Positions 52,101 through 59,550 of a stretch of 64,000 nucleotides of DNA are shown piece after piece. The notes under the pieces are model-generated. The model saw nothing but the letters and a program-made list of their open reading frames with translations, ran no database searches and had not been told where the DNA came from. Within the stretch, counting starts at the first letter, position 1. Every line of letters begins with the position of its first letter. The position numbers and the translations under genes are program-made. Origin of the DNA: JAXLXE01 sp046328115 (GTDB lineage Bacteria; Chloroflexota; UBA6077; JACCZL01); the NCBI GenBank assembly GCA_046328115.1, contig JAXLXE010000005.1, forward strand, positions 124,001 through 188,000. Reading direction: 5' to 3'.

Positions 52101-52301
52101 GATCCAACCACCTTTGCGGCCGGAGGAGAGTCCGGCATCACCCTGGCGGAGTCCAACTCCTCCACGCACACGACCGAGGGCAACACCGGGCAGACGGCCG
52201 TGCAGAACATGCAGGCGCGGAACACCAGCCAGAATAACAGCGCGTCAGCGGCCGCCGGCGTCGCCGTGGTCGCGACCGGCACCTGCGGGACGTTCCCGTA
52301 G
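46116..52301 (+). CDS. 2061-residue surface protein: TPT linker, nine Ig-like repeats, right-handed beta-helix
   Basis: After an N-terminal hydrophobic export signal (about 5-32) comes a small domain (about 40-130), then a Thr/Pro-rich mucin-like linker (about 140-250). Nine tandem Ig-like (cadherin/tandem-95-type) repeats cover residues 256-1255, each ending in a Y-R-L-x-N-x-x-G strand pair. Residues about 1256-2061 are Gly/Ser/Thr/Asn-rich short repeats of a right-handed beta-helix (NosD/pectate-lyase-like). No LPXTG or membrane anchor follows, so it is secreted or held by other means. Probable adhesin. The GTG 46116 or TTG 46125 start is uncertain. Upstream, AACCGGC/GCCGGTT (46087-46107) and the palindrome TCGTCGCGACGA (46054-46065) may be regulatory. 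Confidence 0.85.
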   Translation: MGFLASAVLAGLVRLWSLVVLLGIAMFIATDGGLARPGYSKEFDLDGTVDCAGGAGPCIVGGRIFVWTDDIDGRPQRVEIDISGLRGLASEIEHDLYVTLSVEDLGDGKFRATGVLDTRKPDGTTNQGVPREKKDKDTDNNPAPTATPTSTPTNTPVPTNTLLPGQPTPTNTLLPGQPTLTPTATTTPQGGPAVATPTATATPGGPTLTPTATVTPAGPTATFTSTPTPAPPGPTATFTATPTLTATPTPTSAIPAAVNDPFSTLVGVTLTVPAGVGPPAGLLVNDSLGAPAATVTFFGGGSLGGSVTTNAAGAAVALAGGTLQVNANGSLSLTTPSVNGSYTFQYRLANAAGFSDATITIVVGQAPGGVTDGGYVALVGSTLTVASGSGPPPGLLTNDTLGFPAATITLFGAATPNTAAGTGLAFAGGTLTVNANGSFSLANPTVTGSQSFVYRLANAVGTSDVTVSVDVRQAPTAVADSYSTTNGVTLTVPAGTGPPPGLLVNDTRGAPLATVASFGGGSLAGTAASNAAGTSVALAGGTLTVDALGSLTLTTPSVNGTYTFQYRLSNAAGFSDATVTIVVGQAPGGVTDGGYVALVGSTLTVPVGAGPPADLLNNDTLGFPSATITLFGATTPNTAAGTGLAFAGGTLTVNANGSFSLANPTVTGAQSFVYRLANSVGTSDVAVNIDVRQAPVAVADGPYAATAGSTLTVPAVTGLLGNDTLGAPSATVTFFGGGSLGGAVTDHAFGTAATFGTGGSLTVDADGSFTFTPASGLTGTFTFQYRLANAAGFSDATVTITVGQAPSAVTDGGYAVPIGSTLTVTSGFGPPPGLLINDTLGFPAAPITLFGAATPTTTAGTGLAFAGGTLTVNADGSFSLANPTVTGSQTFVYRLANSVGSSDATVSIEVRQAPAAVADGPYNVNAGATLTVPAGAGPPAGLRNNDTLGFPVATVASYGGGSLGSAVTDHAAGDTAPLAGGTLKVNADGSFTLTTPTTTGAYTFQYRLTNSAGSSDATITINVNGPPGAVNDPSGGIPSNSTPPSGANPNPYHISLNTTLTVPAGAGPPPGLLVNDSLGFPAATLTSFGAGSLGGAVTDHAFGTTATFGTGGSLAVNADGSFTFTPSNNFTGLFLFQYRIANTGGSAVGTVSIAVGFRPVATNDSATATGNVKLDTALMTTPLSVLTNDVGDQLTLSLTGPSSANGGEVTMTTSGLGAGRFTFNPKVGLTGADSFTYSISNGFGPSTGTVTVTVSNILWFVNNNPGACSASCDGRFTNPFTSLASFGTANGTANGPAGNETIFVYETESTTPYTGPATLLPGQKLVGQDASSSLETIAGFTVANGSPAMPAMDSANARKTTITSSGNGVVLNNANGSNSLRGLTLGTATGDALNGGSFGTLTLANGTTEAADVTITTTGRAVNLATGSVNGALASTTSSGGTNNVTLTTIGGTFNLGSGALSGSAAGAANHAFALSGGGGAVSYGGTIAKTTTGDVVNVTAKTSGSLTLSGNLTCNTSCTGVDISSNSGGTMTLSGSTKTINTGGNVAVNLTSNTGATITFSNGGLDVDTTSATGFNATGGGTVNVTTGTNPNTINSTTGTALNVASTTIGSSGLTFRGISSNGAGSGIVLSSTGSSGGLTVTGDGGATSNGSGGTITASTGAGVSLSSTSSVSLGYMNIQNSADDGVSGSSVAGFSLTRSTVSNNGNDTTADEGIGLSSVSGAVSITNSTISNSPHHNISIDNLSSPTLSSLTISNNSITGSTGANGVFIQIRGTSTLTSATVSGNTISNNTVIGMQVISEDSATISSFTASGNTFRDTGTGNSQEIAMDFAQGSTSTMSYVVDSNVMTGHNAQAFNTFTAAGVSTGGSLTGVISNNTVGDPATIDSGSKIGNGMRININGQANAVITVSNNTINQVPAGRGIEVIGRNGTGGLKVKVVGNTVNAPTGTAGTACGAGVLCPLAPIFVGSNAVTVANTVCSVVGGTATADHNTVFDPTTFAAGGESGITLAESNSSTHTTEGNTGQTAVQNMQARNTSQNNSASAAAGVAVVATGTCGTFP
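46881..49880 (+). repeat. Nine Ig-like repeat units in an alternating A/B pattern
   Basis: Units begin at 46881, 47211, 47535, 47871, 48195, 48528, 48852, 49191 and 49584. Units 2, 4 and 6 (B type: TDGGY..., LFGAATPN..., FVYRLAN) are each exactly 324 bases. Units 1, 3, 5 and 7 (A type: GGGSL..., FQYRL) are 330-339 bases. Units 2 and 4 start 660 bases apart, so growth was by an A-B pair. Confidence 0.9.
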
Positions 52302-52410
52302 ACGATCTGACAACGTGACCGCGACGGTGGTCTCCCCTGCTTTCGCGACGAGGCGGCATGCACCCAGCCGCTCTACCCCTGGTCACCGCTCGCCGTGGCA
52401 GCCGGGAGCG

Positions 52411-52439
52411 TTGACCCCCCGTGGGGTGCCTCGTATACT
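52411..52439 (+). promoter_or_regulatory. Sigma70-type promoter of the RraA-like gene
   Basis: TTGACC (52411-52416), a 17-base spacer and TATACT (52434-52439) lie 40 bases upstream of the ATG at 52479. It is the best classical promoter seen in the window. A CCCC-CGT-GGGG inverted repeat lies in the spacer. Confidence 0.7.
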
Positions 52440-52478
52440 CGTCGCCGCTGGACCCGACGGCGCGAAAGGAGGGCCACG

Positions 52479-53216
52479 ATGCCCAAGTCTGCCAACGACA
52501 AGCTGTTTGCCGAGCTACGGAAGATCGACAGCCCCACCATCACCAACGTGGTGGCGACCTACCCCAAGAATCCGCTCTGCCTGGGCCTCTACAACCCGTG
52601 GACGGAGAACTGGTACACGGACACCTCCATCCGCTGCATCTACCCGGAGCTTGGCGCGACGGTCGGCTACGCGGTGACGTGCGTGTACGGCATGCCAGAC
52701 CCCAACTACTCCGGCCGCCTGACCTTCATGGACGTGGTTGACGCGCTGGACGCCTCCCCCAAGCCCACCATCCTGGTGATCCAGCAGAAGTGGCCACCGG
52801 AGCTCATGGCCAAGGCCGGGCTGGCCGGCGAGATCATGTGCACCTCCATGCAGTCCGTGGGTTGCGTAGGCATGATCTCCAACGGGCCGTCGCGCGACAT
52901 CGACGCGATTCGGGCAATGAAGTTCCAGCTTCTGCTGGGCGGCGTGACCGCTGGCCACGGCGAGATGGCCGTCCAGGCCGTGAACGTGCCGGTCTCCGTT
53001 GGTGGGATGGACATCGCCCCGGGCGAGTTGATCCACATGGATGAAAACGGCGCCGTGAAGTTCCCGGCGAACAAGGCGGAGCAGGTGCTGGCAAACGCCA
53101 AGGCGATGCTGGAGGACGAGGCCGTCCGAATCGCGGCGCTGAAGAAGGCCAAGACCGCTGCAGAGGTGCGCGCGGCGCAGAGCGGCGGCGGCTACGGAGA
53201 CAACCGCAAGAAGTAG
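52479..53216 (+). CDS. RraA-like/4-hydroxy-4-methyl-2-oxoglutarate aldolase family protein
   Basis: The 245-residue protein belongs to the RraA/HMG-aldolase fold family, which includes class II aldolases/decarboxylases of 2-oxo acids and RNase E inhibitors. Family signals are DSPTITNVV near the start and NGPSRDIDAIRAMKF, with the conserved R-D pair. An AAAGGAGGG Shine-Dalgarno and a strong promoter precede the ATG. With the nearby alcohol dehydrogenase and enolase-superfamily genes it suggests breakdown of a sugar acid or aromatic intermediate. It converges on the dehydrogenase gene across a hairpin. Confidence 0.9.
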   Translation: MPKSANDKLFAELRKIDSPTITNVVATYPKNPLCLGLYNPWTENWYTDTSIRCIYPELGATVGYAVTCVYGMPDPNYSGRLTFMDVVDALDASPKPTILVIQQKWPPELMAKAGLAGEIMCTSMQSVGCVGMISNGPSRDIDAIRAMKFQLLLGGVTAGHGEMAVQAVNVPVSVGGMDIAPGELIHMDENGAVKFPANKAEQVLANAKAMLEDEAVRIAALKKAKTAAEVRAAQSGGGYGDNRKK

Positions 53217-53250
53217 GACTGCCCGGGCTCAGCGCCCGGCCTGAACCGAC

Positions 53251-53273
53251 GAGGGGCGCCGTTGGCGCCCCTC
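53251..53273. terminator. Bidirectional hairpin between convergent RraA-like and dehydrogenase genes
   Basis: GAGGGGCGCC and GGCGCCCCTC flank GTT. It lies in the 64-base gap between the two stops and has no clear U tract. Confidence 0.65.
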
Positions 53274-53280
53274 GCTCGCC

Positions 53281-54318
53281 CTAACCCTGCACCCTGATCA
53301 GCACCTTTCCGGCCGCCGCATCCGGGGATGCCAGGAGCCGAAACGCCTCGGCCGTCCGCGCCAACGGAACTTCGTGCGTCACGATCCCGGACAGATCCAG
53401 ACGCCCCTCCTCCATCAGCTTGATGGTCATCTCGAAATCTGATCGCTGGTACATCTGCACGCCGATGAGCCGACGCTCCGCGCGCTGAACCTGGGCCATT
53501 GGGATGGTGCACTCCGGCGGAAAGATCGCCGTCAGCACGATCGCGGCACCGCGTCGAGTCAGCCGCAGCGCTGAGAGCAGGCTCGCCTCGCGCCCGGCGC
53601 AATCGAACGCGACGTCCAGCCCACGCGGGAACATGGCGCGCACCTGGTCCTCAGCGCCCTCCACGCGCGGGTCGATCACCAGATCGGCGCCGCTGGCTTG
53701 CGCCATCTCCCGTCGCGTCGCGCTCACATCGCTCGCCACGATCTTCGCTGCCCCGAGCGCGCGAAGCACCCGCGTGAGCACGAGTCCCACCGGACCCGCG
53801 CCCAGCACCAAGACGTTCTTCCCGCCCACTTCGTCATACCGATTGTCGCCATACCGGTTGATGGTGTGCATCGCCACCGCGCCCAGCTCGATCAACGATG
53901 CCTGATCCACCGGGATGGACTCGGCAATGGTGAGGAACTGCTCGGCAGGGAGCGTGAGCTCCTCGGCGAGGGCGCCGGGGATGTGGCCCCCGATCACCTT
54001 GAGCTGCTCGCACCAGTTGTAGTTACCCTCGAGGCACGCCTCGCACTCGTTGCAGCCACGGCCGGCCATGCCGATGACCCGGTCTCCCACGCGGAGCTCG
54101 CGCGCACCTGGACCAACCTCGACGACTCGGCCAACGAACTCGTGGCCCATGACGAGAGGCGGACGGAGCACGGGGTGGTCACCGTGGTACATGTGGAGGT
54201 CCGAGCCACAGATGCCGCAGGCGTCGATGGCGACGCGTACTTCGCCCGCGGCCGGGTGGGCGGTGGGGACGTCCTCGATCTGGATGGTCTCGACGGCGCT
54301 TAGCAGGGCGCGCTTCAT
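53281..54318 (-). CDS. Zinc-dependent alcohol/polyol dehydrogenase (MDR family)
   Basis: The 345-residue protein has catalytic-zinc ligands in CGICGSDLH (Cys37) and GHE (His59, Glu60), structural-zinc cysteines at 89, 92, 95 and 103 (GCNECEACLEGNYNWC), and a Rossmann GAGPVG (173-178). It resembles sorbitol, threonine or galactitol dehydrogenases and would oxidise a secondary alcohol with NAD. GGGAGA lies seven bases before the ATG. It is downstream of the enolase-superfamily gene on the same strand with a gap of about 119 bases, so it may share that transcript. Confidence 0.94.
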   Translation of the reverse strand: MKRALLSAVETIQIEDVPTAHPAAGEVRVAIDACGICGSDLHMYHGDHPVLRPPLVMGHEFVGRVVEVGPGARELRVGDRVIGMAGRGCNECEACLEGNYNWCEQLKVIGGHIPGALAEELTLPAEQFLTIAESIPVDQASLIELGAVAMHTINRYGDNRYDEVGGKNVLVLGAGPVGLVLTRVLRALGAAKIVASDVSATRREMAQASGADLVIDPRVEGAEDQVRAMFPRGLDVAFDCAGREASLLSALRLTRRGAAIVLTAIFPPECTIPMAQVQRAERRLIGVQMYQRSDFEMTIKLMEEGRLDLSGIVTHEVPLARTAEAFRLLASPDAAAGKVLIRVQG

Positions 54319-54437
54319 TGCGGAATCTCCCGTTGCGGACTTGTTTACAGATCAGCCGTGCCTGGAGTGGGAAGGGTAGCGCCGTTCAGCGATGGCGGCC
54401 ACCGGCGCGTGGCTCGCCGGCGGCAACAAGGCGCGTT

Positions 54438-55526
54438 CTACAGATCCGCCGCGTACCGACGCAGCGCATCCTGGTTGAGCTCGATCCCAAGACCCGGCCC
54501 GGACGGCGGCGAGACCACGCCCCGGTCCGGCGTGATGGGACTGGCCAGGAGGGGTGCTTCCAGCTCATACGAGGGATACTCCACCAGGCCAGACCCGGTG
54601 AGCGCCGCGGCGACGTGGAGCGTGGCCGCCAGGCCAGGCCCAAAATAGAAGGAATGCGGCGTGAGGGTGAGGTTTGCGGCGGCGGCGAGCGTGGCCACCC
54701 GGCGTAGCTCGCCGATCCCACCCACCTTAATCACGCTTGGCTGAAGCACGTCCGCGGCGCCCTTCGCGATGATGTCGCGGAAACCGAAAGCGGTCGCCTC
54801 GTTCTCACCCAGGGCGATCGGGATGGAGGTGCTCCGCCGGAGCTCGGCCAGGGCCTCGTAGTCCTCCGGCGGCCAGATCGGCTCCTCCAACCAGGCCAGT
54901 CGATACGGCTCGAGCGCGCGGGCCATCGCACGGGCCTCGGCCGGCGTCCACGGGCAGTTGGTGTCCAGCATAAGCTCCACGTCTGGCCCCACGGCGTCAC
55001 GTGCGGCCGCCACGCTGCCCACGTCCGTCTGGTGCAGCTTGATCGCGCTGAAGCCCTGGGAGACGCGGTCGGCGCAGGCCGCCGCGACATCCGCGACCGA
55101 AGAGTAGCGCAGCAGGCTGGCGTAGGTCTTCAGGCGCGGCCGGCTGAGGCCACCGAAGAGCTCGTAGAGCGGCGCCCCGCGGGCCTTGCCCAGCAGATCC
55201 CAGAGTGCTATGTCAACGCCGCTGATGGCAAACATCCCGTAGCCGCGCCGGCCGAAGCCGCCGGTGCCACGCTGCATCAGGTCCGCCAGATGCTCCACCC
55301 GCGTAGCATCCTGGCCCAGGAGCATGGGCTTGAGGGTGTCCTCGATGGCACGGCAGACCGGCGCCTGACCGCCAAAGCTGAAGCCCTCGCCCAGCCCCAC
55401 GAGGCCTTCGGAGGTGTGCACCTCCACGATGATCTGCCGGCCCTGTCGGCCCCACCAGGGGGAGTGGCGCTCCGACTGCCCAGTTGGAATGGCCAGCGGA
55501 ATCGCGCGGATGTCAACGATCTTCAT
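54438..55526 (-). CDS. Mandelate racemase/muconate lactonizing enzyme family protein
   Basis: The 362-residue enolase-superfamily enzyme has the K-x-H/K motif (AIKLHQ, Lys163), metal ligands Asp188 (MLDTNC), Glu near 214 (WLEEP) and Glu241 (LGENE), and a late His in LTPHS. It would dehydrate or racemise an acid sugar or related carboxylate. It has an intact N-terminal cap (MKIVDIRAIPLAIP) and lid. It has no Shine-Dalgarno; TAGAAT ends six bases before the ATG. It is divergent from the monooxygenase gene. Confidence 0.95.
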   Translation of the reverse strand: MKIVDIRAIPLAIPTGQSERHSPWWGRQGRQIIVEVHTSEGLVGLGEGFSFGGQAPVCRAIEDTLKPMLLGQDATRVEHLADLMQRGTGGFGRRGYGMFAISGVDIALWDLLGKARGAPLYELFGGLSRPRLKTYASLLRYSSVADVAAACADRVSQGFSAIKLHQTDVGSVAAARDAVGPDVELMLDTNCPWTPAEARAMARALEPYRLAWLEEPIWPPEDYEALAELRRSTSIPIALGENEATAFGFRDIIAKGAADVLQPSVIKVGGIGELRRVATLAAAANLTLTPHSFYFGPGLAATLHVAAALTGSGLVEYPSYELEAPLLASPITPDRGVVSPPSGPGLGIELNQDALRRYAADL

Positions 55527-55532
55527 GGGCGG

Positions 55533-55538
55533 ATTCTA
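55533..55538 (-). promoter_or_regulatory. Candidate leaderless -10 element of the enolase-superfamily gene
   Basis: TAGAAT on the minus strand, six bases, then ATG at 55526. No Shine-Dalgarno is present. Confidence 0.5.
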
Positions 55539-55608
55539 CGCGGGGCGGGCCACGCTATGATTTCTCGGCCGTCCACTGAAGGCGAGCTCCACCACCGAGG
55601 TTCCGCGT

Positions 55609-57123
55609 GTGACTATGAGCGACGTCCGGCCAGTGTCCGATGCAGCCGATAGCGGCTCGGCCGTGGAGCACTTCGACGTGCTGATCGTGGGGGCGGGCAT
55701 CTCCGGCGTTGGCGCGGCGTACCACCTCCAGCGGCAGTGCCCGGACCGGAGCGTGATGATTCTGGAGTCCAAGTCCACCTTCGGCGGCACGTGGGTGACC
55801 CACCGTTTTCCTGGCATCCGCTCCGACAGCGATCTGCACACCTACGGGTACAGCTTCAAGCCGTGGACCGGCGCGCCAATCGCGACCGCCGACCGGATCC
55901 TGGAGTACATGGCGGACGTGATCGAGGAGAACGGCATCGATCGGTACGTTCGCTACGGCCACCGGATCGATCGGGCAAGCTGGTCCAGCGAGAAGAATCG
56001 CTGGACAATCACCGCCACGCGGCTGGCGTCCGGCGAGGAAGTTCAGCTCACGTGCGGGTTCCTGTGGATGTGCCAGGGCTACTATCGGCACGACGCCGGG
56101 TACACGCCGGACTGGCCGGGCATGGCGGACTTCACGGGACGAATCGTCCACCCGCAGAGCTGGCCGGAGGATTTGGACTACCGCGGGAAGCGGGTGGTGA
56201 TGATTGGCTCCGGGGCGACAGCGGCGACGATCCTACCGGCGATGGCGCCAGACGTGGCGCACATCACCATGCTGCAGCGATCACCGACCTACTTCCGGAT
56301 CGGCCGCAATGCCATTGAGATCGCCGAGGAGCTACGCAAGCTGCAGATCGACGAAGCGTGGATCCACGAGATCGTTCGTCGCAAGATCGTGTTCGAGCAG
56401 GACGCGTTCTCGAAGCTATGCGTGAGCGAACCGGAGGCGGTGAAACAGCAGCTGCTGGGCGAGATCCGGAAGTACGTGGGCCCGGACTTCGACATGGCCA
56501 CGCACTTCACGCCGCGGTATCGACCGTGGCAGCAGCGCCTGGCGTTCGTGCCAGACGGCGACATGTTCCAGGCAATCGCGGACGGCAAAGCGTCCGTCGT
56601 GACCGGCGATATCGACCGGTTCGTGGAGACCGGCATCAGGCTGAAGTGCGGGACGGTGCTGGAGGCAGACATCATCGTCACGGCCACCGGTTTCAACATC
56701 TCGGTGATGGGAGACATCGCCTTTGACGTGGATGGCAAGCCGGTCCCATGGGCGGACACCGTCACCTACCGGGGCATGATGTTCACCGGCGTGCCAAATC
56801 TGGCGTGGGTCTTCGGATACTTCCGAGCAAGCTGGACGCTGCGGGTGGACATGGTCTCAGAGTTCGTCTGCAGGCTCCTGAACCACCTACGAGGGCGCGG
56901 GTATGCGCGGGTGACTCCAACGTTGCGCCCGGAGGACGCGGACATGCGGATCCTCCCCTGGATCGACCCGGAGAACTTCAATCCAGGCTACCTGGCGCGC
57001 AGCATGCATTTGCTGCCCAAGCGCGGTGACCGGCCGGAGTGGTCGCACACACAGGACTACTGGGCCGAGAAAGACCAGTTTCCGGCGATCGACCTGGACA
57101 GCAGCGCGTTCGTCTACGGCTAG
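55609..57123 (+). CDS. Flavin-containing/Baeyer-Villiger-type monooxygenase
   Basis: The 504-residue protein has FAD-binding GAGISG (28-33), the Baeyer-Villiger fingerprint F-x-G-x-x-x-H-x-x-x-W-P at 175-186 (FTGRIVHPQSWP) and NADPH-binding GSGATA (200-205). It would oxygenate a ketone to an ester or a heteroatom. The C-terminal region (VFGYFRASWTLRVDM) fits the same family. The GTG at 55609 has GAGG eight bases upstream; the ATG six bases later is possible. It is divergent from the enolase-superfamily gene in this catabolic cluster. Confidence 0.93.
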   Translation: MTMSDVRPVSDAADSGSAVEHFDVLIVGAGISGVGAAYHLQRQCPDRSVMILESKSTFGGTWVTHRFPGIRSDSDLHTYGYSFKPWTGAPIATADRILEYMADVIEENGIDRYVRYGHRIDRASWSSEKNRWTITATRLASGEEVQLTCGFLWMCQGYYRHDAGYTPDWPGMADFTGRIVHPQSWPEDLDYRGKRVVMIGSGATAATILPAMAPDVAHITMLQRSPTYFRIGRNAIEIAEELRKLQIDEAWIHEIVRRKIVFEQDAFSKLCVSEPEAVKQQLLGEIRKYVGPDFDMATHFTPRYRPWQQRLAFVPDGDMFQAIADGKASVVTGDIDRFVETGIRLKCGTVLEADIIVTATGFNISVMGDIAFDVDGKPVPWADTVTYRGMMFTGVPNLAWVFGYFRASWTLRVDMVSEFVCRLLNHLRGRGYARVTPTLRPEDADMRILPWIDPENFNPGYLARSMHLLPKRGDRPEWSHTQDYWAEKDQFPAIDLDSSAFVYG

Positions 57124-57187
57124 CGGTAACGGGCCGCGCCTGGCGGGGGCTGGTACCATGCCAATGTTGCTTCGGTGGGAGGTCAAG

Positions 57188-58216
57188 ATGCGCAGAATCG
57201 TGCTGTCGCTGCTCGGGGCGTGGCTCTGCCTCACGCTTACAGCAGGGGCGGCCGTCGCGGGCGACGATCCGTGCCCAGAGCCAAACGATGCCACCCAGGC
57301 GGCCTGCTACTTGGGCGACGCCGACGCGCTGGGATTCCTCTCGCGCGCGAACGACGTGGACGCGTACCGGATAGACGTGCTGGACTTCGGCGCGCGGCTA
57401 CGCGTGGCACTGGTGGACACATCGCCTGGGTACAGAATCACGCTGGTGAACTGGAACGGGGACATCATGGCGGTGTCGAACCGGCAGGGCGCTGTGGACG
57501 TCCTGGAAGCCACGCCCCCGGCGCCAGGCGCGTACTTTGCGCTGGTGGATTCGCGCACTGGGGAGTTCAGCGACGGTCGGCCGTATCGCCTCCACCGCGA
57601 GGTGGCGTACCGTGGGCAGCCGCCGGTGGTGGTGTTCTCCGGGGATTTCCGGCCCGGGGCGCGGGAAAACTTGACCGAGAGCGGCGAGAACGCGGATTTC
57701 ATCACCGACTCGGGCCGGGTGACCATCAAGATGAAGCAATCCGGTACCCCTGAAGACGGGTCGCCCACGCCCGGGCTGATCATGGATCCGGAGGTCCCGC
57801 CGGTTGGTGACTTCACCCTGGTGGTGGACACCAAGCTGAAGGACGGGGACCAGGGCGGGTACCTGATCTTCTTCAAAGTGGCGGCGGACTACGCGACCAA
57901 CGACGATCACGACCACTACCGCCTGGTGGTGGCGCCGCGGGATCACGCGATGAAGCTGGTGCGGATCGCCAACGGGGTGGATGAGATCCTGGAGGACGGG
58001 ATCGAAGATGAGTTGATCACGGCGGATAAGGTGAACCGCATGGTCATCCGCTGCAGCGGCTCAGACATCCGCCTGAACGTGAACGGCAAGGAGCTAGCCC
58101 GCGTCAAGGACGACGTACTCCGCGAGGGCCGCGTCGGCTTCGGCACCATCACCTGGGGCGACCCATCCACCGTCGTATTCGACAACCTGCTGGTGGTGAC
58201 CCCCGCTCGGCGCTAA
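57188..58216 (+). CDS. Secreted protein with PPC-like and LamG/DUF1080-like beta domains
   Basis: The 342-residue product has a signal peptide (MRRIVLSLLGAWLCLTLTAGAAVA). The next segment (DPCPEPNDATQAACYLGDADALGFLSRANDVDAYRIDVL) resembles a pre-peptidase C-terminal beta domain. The C-terminal half (GDFTLVVDTKLKDGDQGGYLIFFKVA...HYRLVVAPRDHAMKLVRIANG...DIRLNVNGKELARVKDD) resembles a jelly-roll LamG/DUF1080-type domain that binds carbohydrates. GGGAGG lies five bases before the ATG, which is preferred over the much longer frame. It probably acts outside the cell. Confidence 0.82.
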   Translation: MRRIVLSLLGAWLCLTLTAGAAVAGDDPCPEPNDATQAACYLGDADALGFLSRANDVDAYRIDVLDFGARLRVALVDTSPGYRITLVNWNGDIMAVSNRQGAVDVLEATPPAPGAYFALVDSRTGEFSDGRPYRLHREVAYRGQPPVVVFSGDFRPGARENLTESGENADFITDSGRVTIKMKQSGTPEDGSPTPGLIMDPEVPPVGDFTLVVDTKLKDGDQGGYLIFFKVAADYATNDDHDHYRLVVAPRDHAMKLVRIANGVDEILEDGIEDELITADKVNRMVIRCSGSDIRLNVNGKELARVKDDVLREGRVGFGTITWGDPSTVVFDNLLVVTPARR

Positions 58217-58290
58217 CGGCACGTGCCATTGGGCAGCCGACCGCTACGCACGCGCCCATGAGTAACGGCTGGGTAGTACGTTGTTGCGCC

Positions 58291-59550
58291 CTACGACGAA
58301 GCAGTCTCCGGCGCGGCGGCCCAGATCACGAGTCGCAGCTCACTGTCGTCGGTCACCGTGTACTCCGGCGTACGTCCTGAAAGCCGGATGCTCTCATCGA
58401 GAATGATGGGGACGCCGTCTCCGCGACGGTCCATCAGGAACGTGCGTCCCAATTCCTCGCCCACGCTTACCGGACATCGGGCAAGGAGTGAAACGATCAA
58501 CTCATTCCGACTGTACTGCCGGACGGCCATGCTATCTGGCGTCAGCGTGCTCGCGAGGCCGCCAGGGACGTGCAGCTCGATGCGATCGCTGAACATGTGG
58601 AGCCGCACGCGCGCACCCGCCATCGAATAGTCGCGGTGGGCAACGGCGTTCACCAATGCCTCGAAGATGGCGCGGTCACTGTATGGATCGCGCTCCAGCC
58701 GCAGCAGCGTCTTGGTGGCACGCACGAGCGCATTTCTCCGAACGAAATGCAGTGCCTCCATCACCTGCAAGTCCAGGGGGCCAACGATGTCGCGCGCGTC
58801 CTGCTGGTAGTTCACATCCCGCCGCACACCCGCGTAGCTCACCGCCTGAATCGTGGCATACGGTAGCCAGCGCTGCGGTTCCGCGGTGCAGCACAGGACA
58901 CCTGCCACCGACAGCCGCGGCGTGCTATCCAGATCGTCGGTCACGATTCTCAGCTTCCGGAGGTCATCGTGAGTAGGCTGCGCGCCGGCGCGCACAAATC
59001 GGTTGGCGAGAGAGAGCTCCAGGTCGTCGGGGTCTGTACCGGGTACCGGGGACTCATCGAACCGGATAACACGCGTCTGGCTGCGCTCCTGGAACAGCCG
59101 CGCCAACACGTCAGGCGGCATCTCACGCTTTGAGCTGCCGATCCGGCGGAAGTACCCGCCCGGGCTCCGATGAACGAAGATGCTCCGGGGCACGTCCACC
59201 CGAATCACCGGCACGAGCGTTCCCACGGCATCGGGCAACTCATGCTTTCGAATCGCGGCATCGAGCGACGGTTGCACGGAATCGTTGCAGATCTCCCTCA
59301 CCCAGCCCTCTACGGCGTCGAGATGCTGGAGCGGGATGCCGACGATCTCCCGGGTGGTGTCGGCGACACCGAGCACCAGCGTCCCGCCGCGACCATTCGC
59401 GAACGCCGCTAACTCGTCCGCGAGGTCCGATCGCGTGGGAGCGGTGACGCGCGCGCCAGCCAGCAGCACGCGTTTGAGTTCAAGTTCGGAGTCCTCCCCC
59501 AGGCGAATCCGCCGCGCCAGTGCGTCGAAGCTATCTGCCACCGGCCGCAT
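58291..59550 (-). CDS. AlbA_2/Schlafen-type ATP-binding protein
   Basis: The 419-residue protein has an N-terminal AlbA_2 (Schlafen AlbA) domain (LGEDSELELKRVLLAG...LADELAAFANGRGGTLVLGVAD) and a strand ending GGYFRRIGSSKREM. A C-terminal HATPase_c_4-like domain reads AIFEALVNAVAHRDYSMAGARVRLHMFSDRIELHVPGGL. These proteins occur in regulators and in phage-defence and transposon contexts; the AlbA_2 domain may bind RNA or DNA, or act as an RNase in Schlafen relatives. The start overlaps the 3' end of the TrlF-like gene by 20 bases, so they form one coupled unit. Confidence 0.9.
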   Translation of the reverse strand: MRPVADSFDALARRIRLGEDSELELKRVLLAGARVTAPTRSDLADELAAFANGRGGTLVLGVADTTREIVGIPLQHLDAVEGWVREICNDSVQPSLDAAIRKHELPDAVGTLVPVIRVDVPRSIFVHRSPGGYFRRIGSSKREMPPDVLARLFQERSQTRVIRFDESPVPGTDPDDLELSLANRFVRAGAQPTHDDLRKLRIVTDDLDSTPRLSVAGVLCCTAEPQRWLPYATIQAVSYAGVRRDVNYQQDARDIVGPLDLQVMEALHFVRRNALVRATKTLLRLERDPYSDRAIFEALVNAVAHRDYSMAGARVRLHMFSDRIELHVPGGLASTLTPDSMAVRQYSRNELIVSLLARCPVSVGEELGRTFLMDRRGDGVPIILDESIRLSGRTPEYTVTDDSELRLVIWAAAPETASS

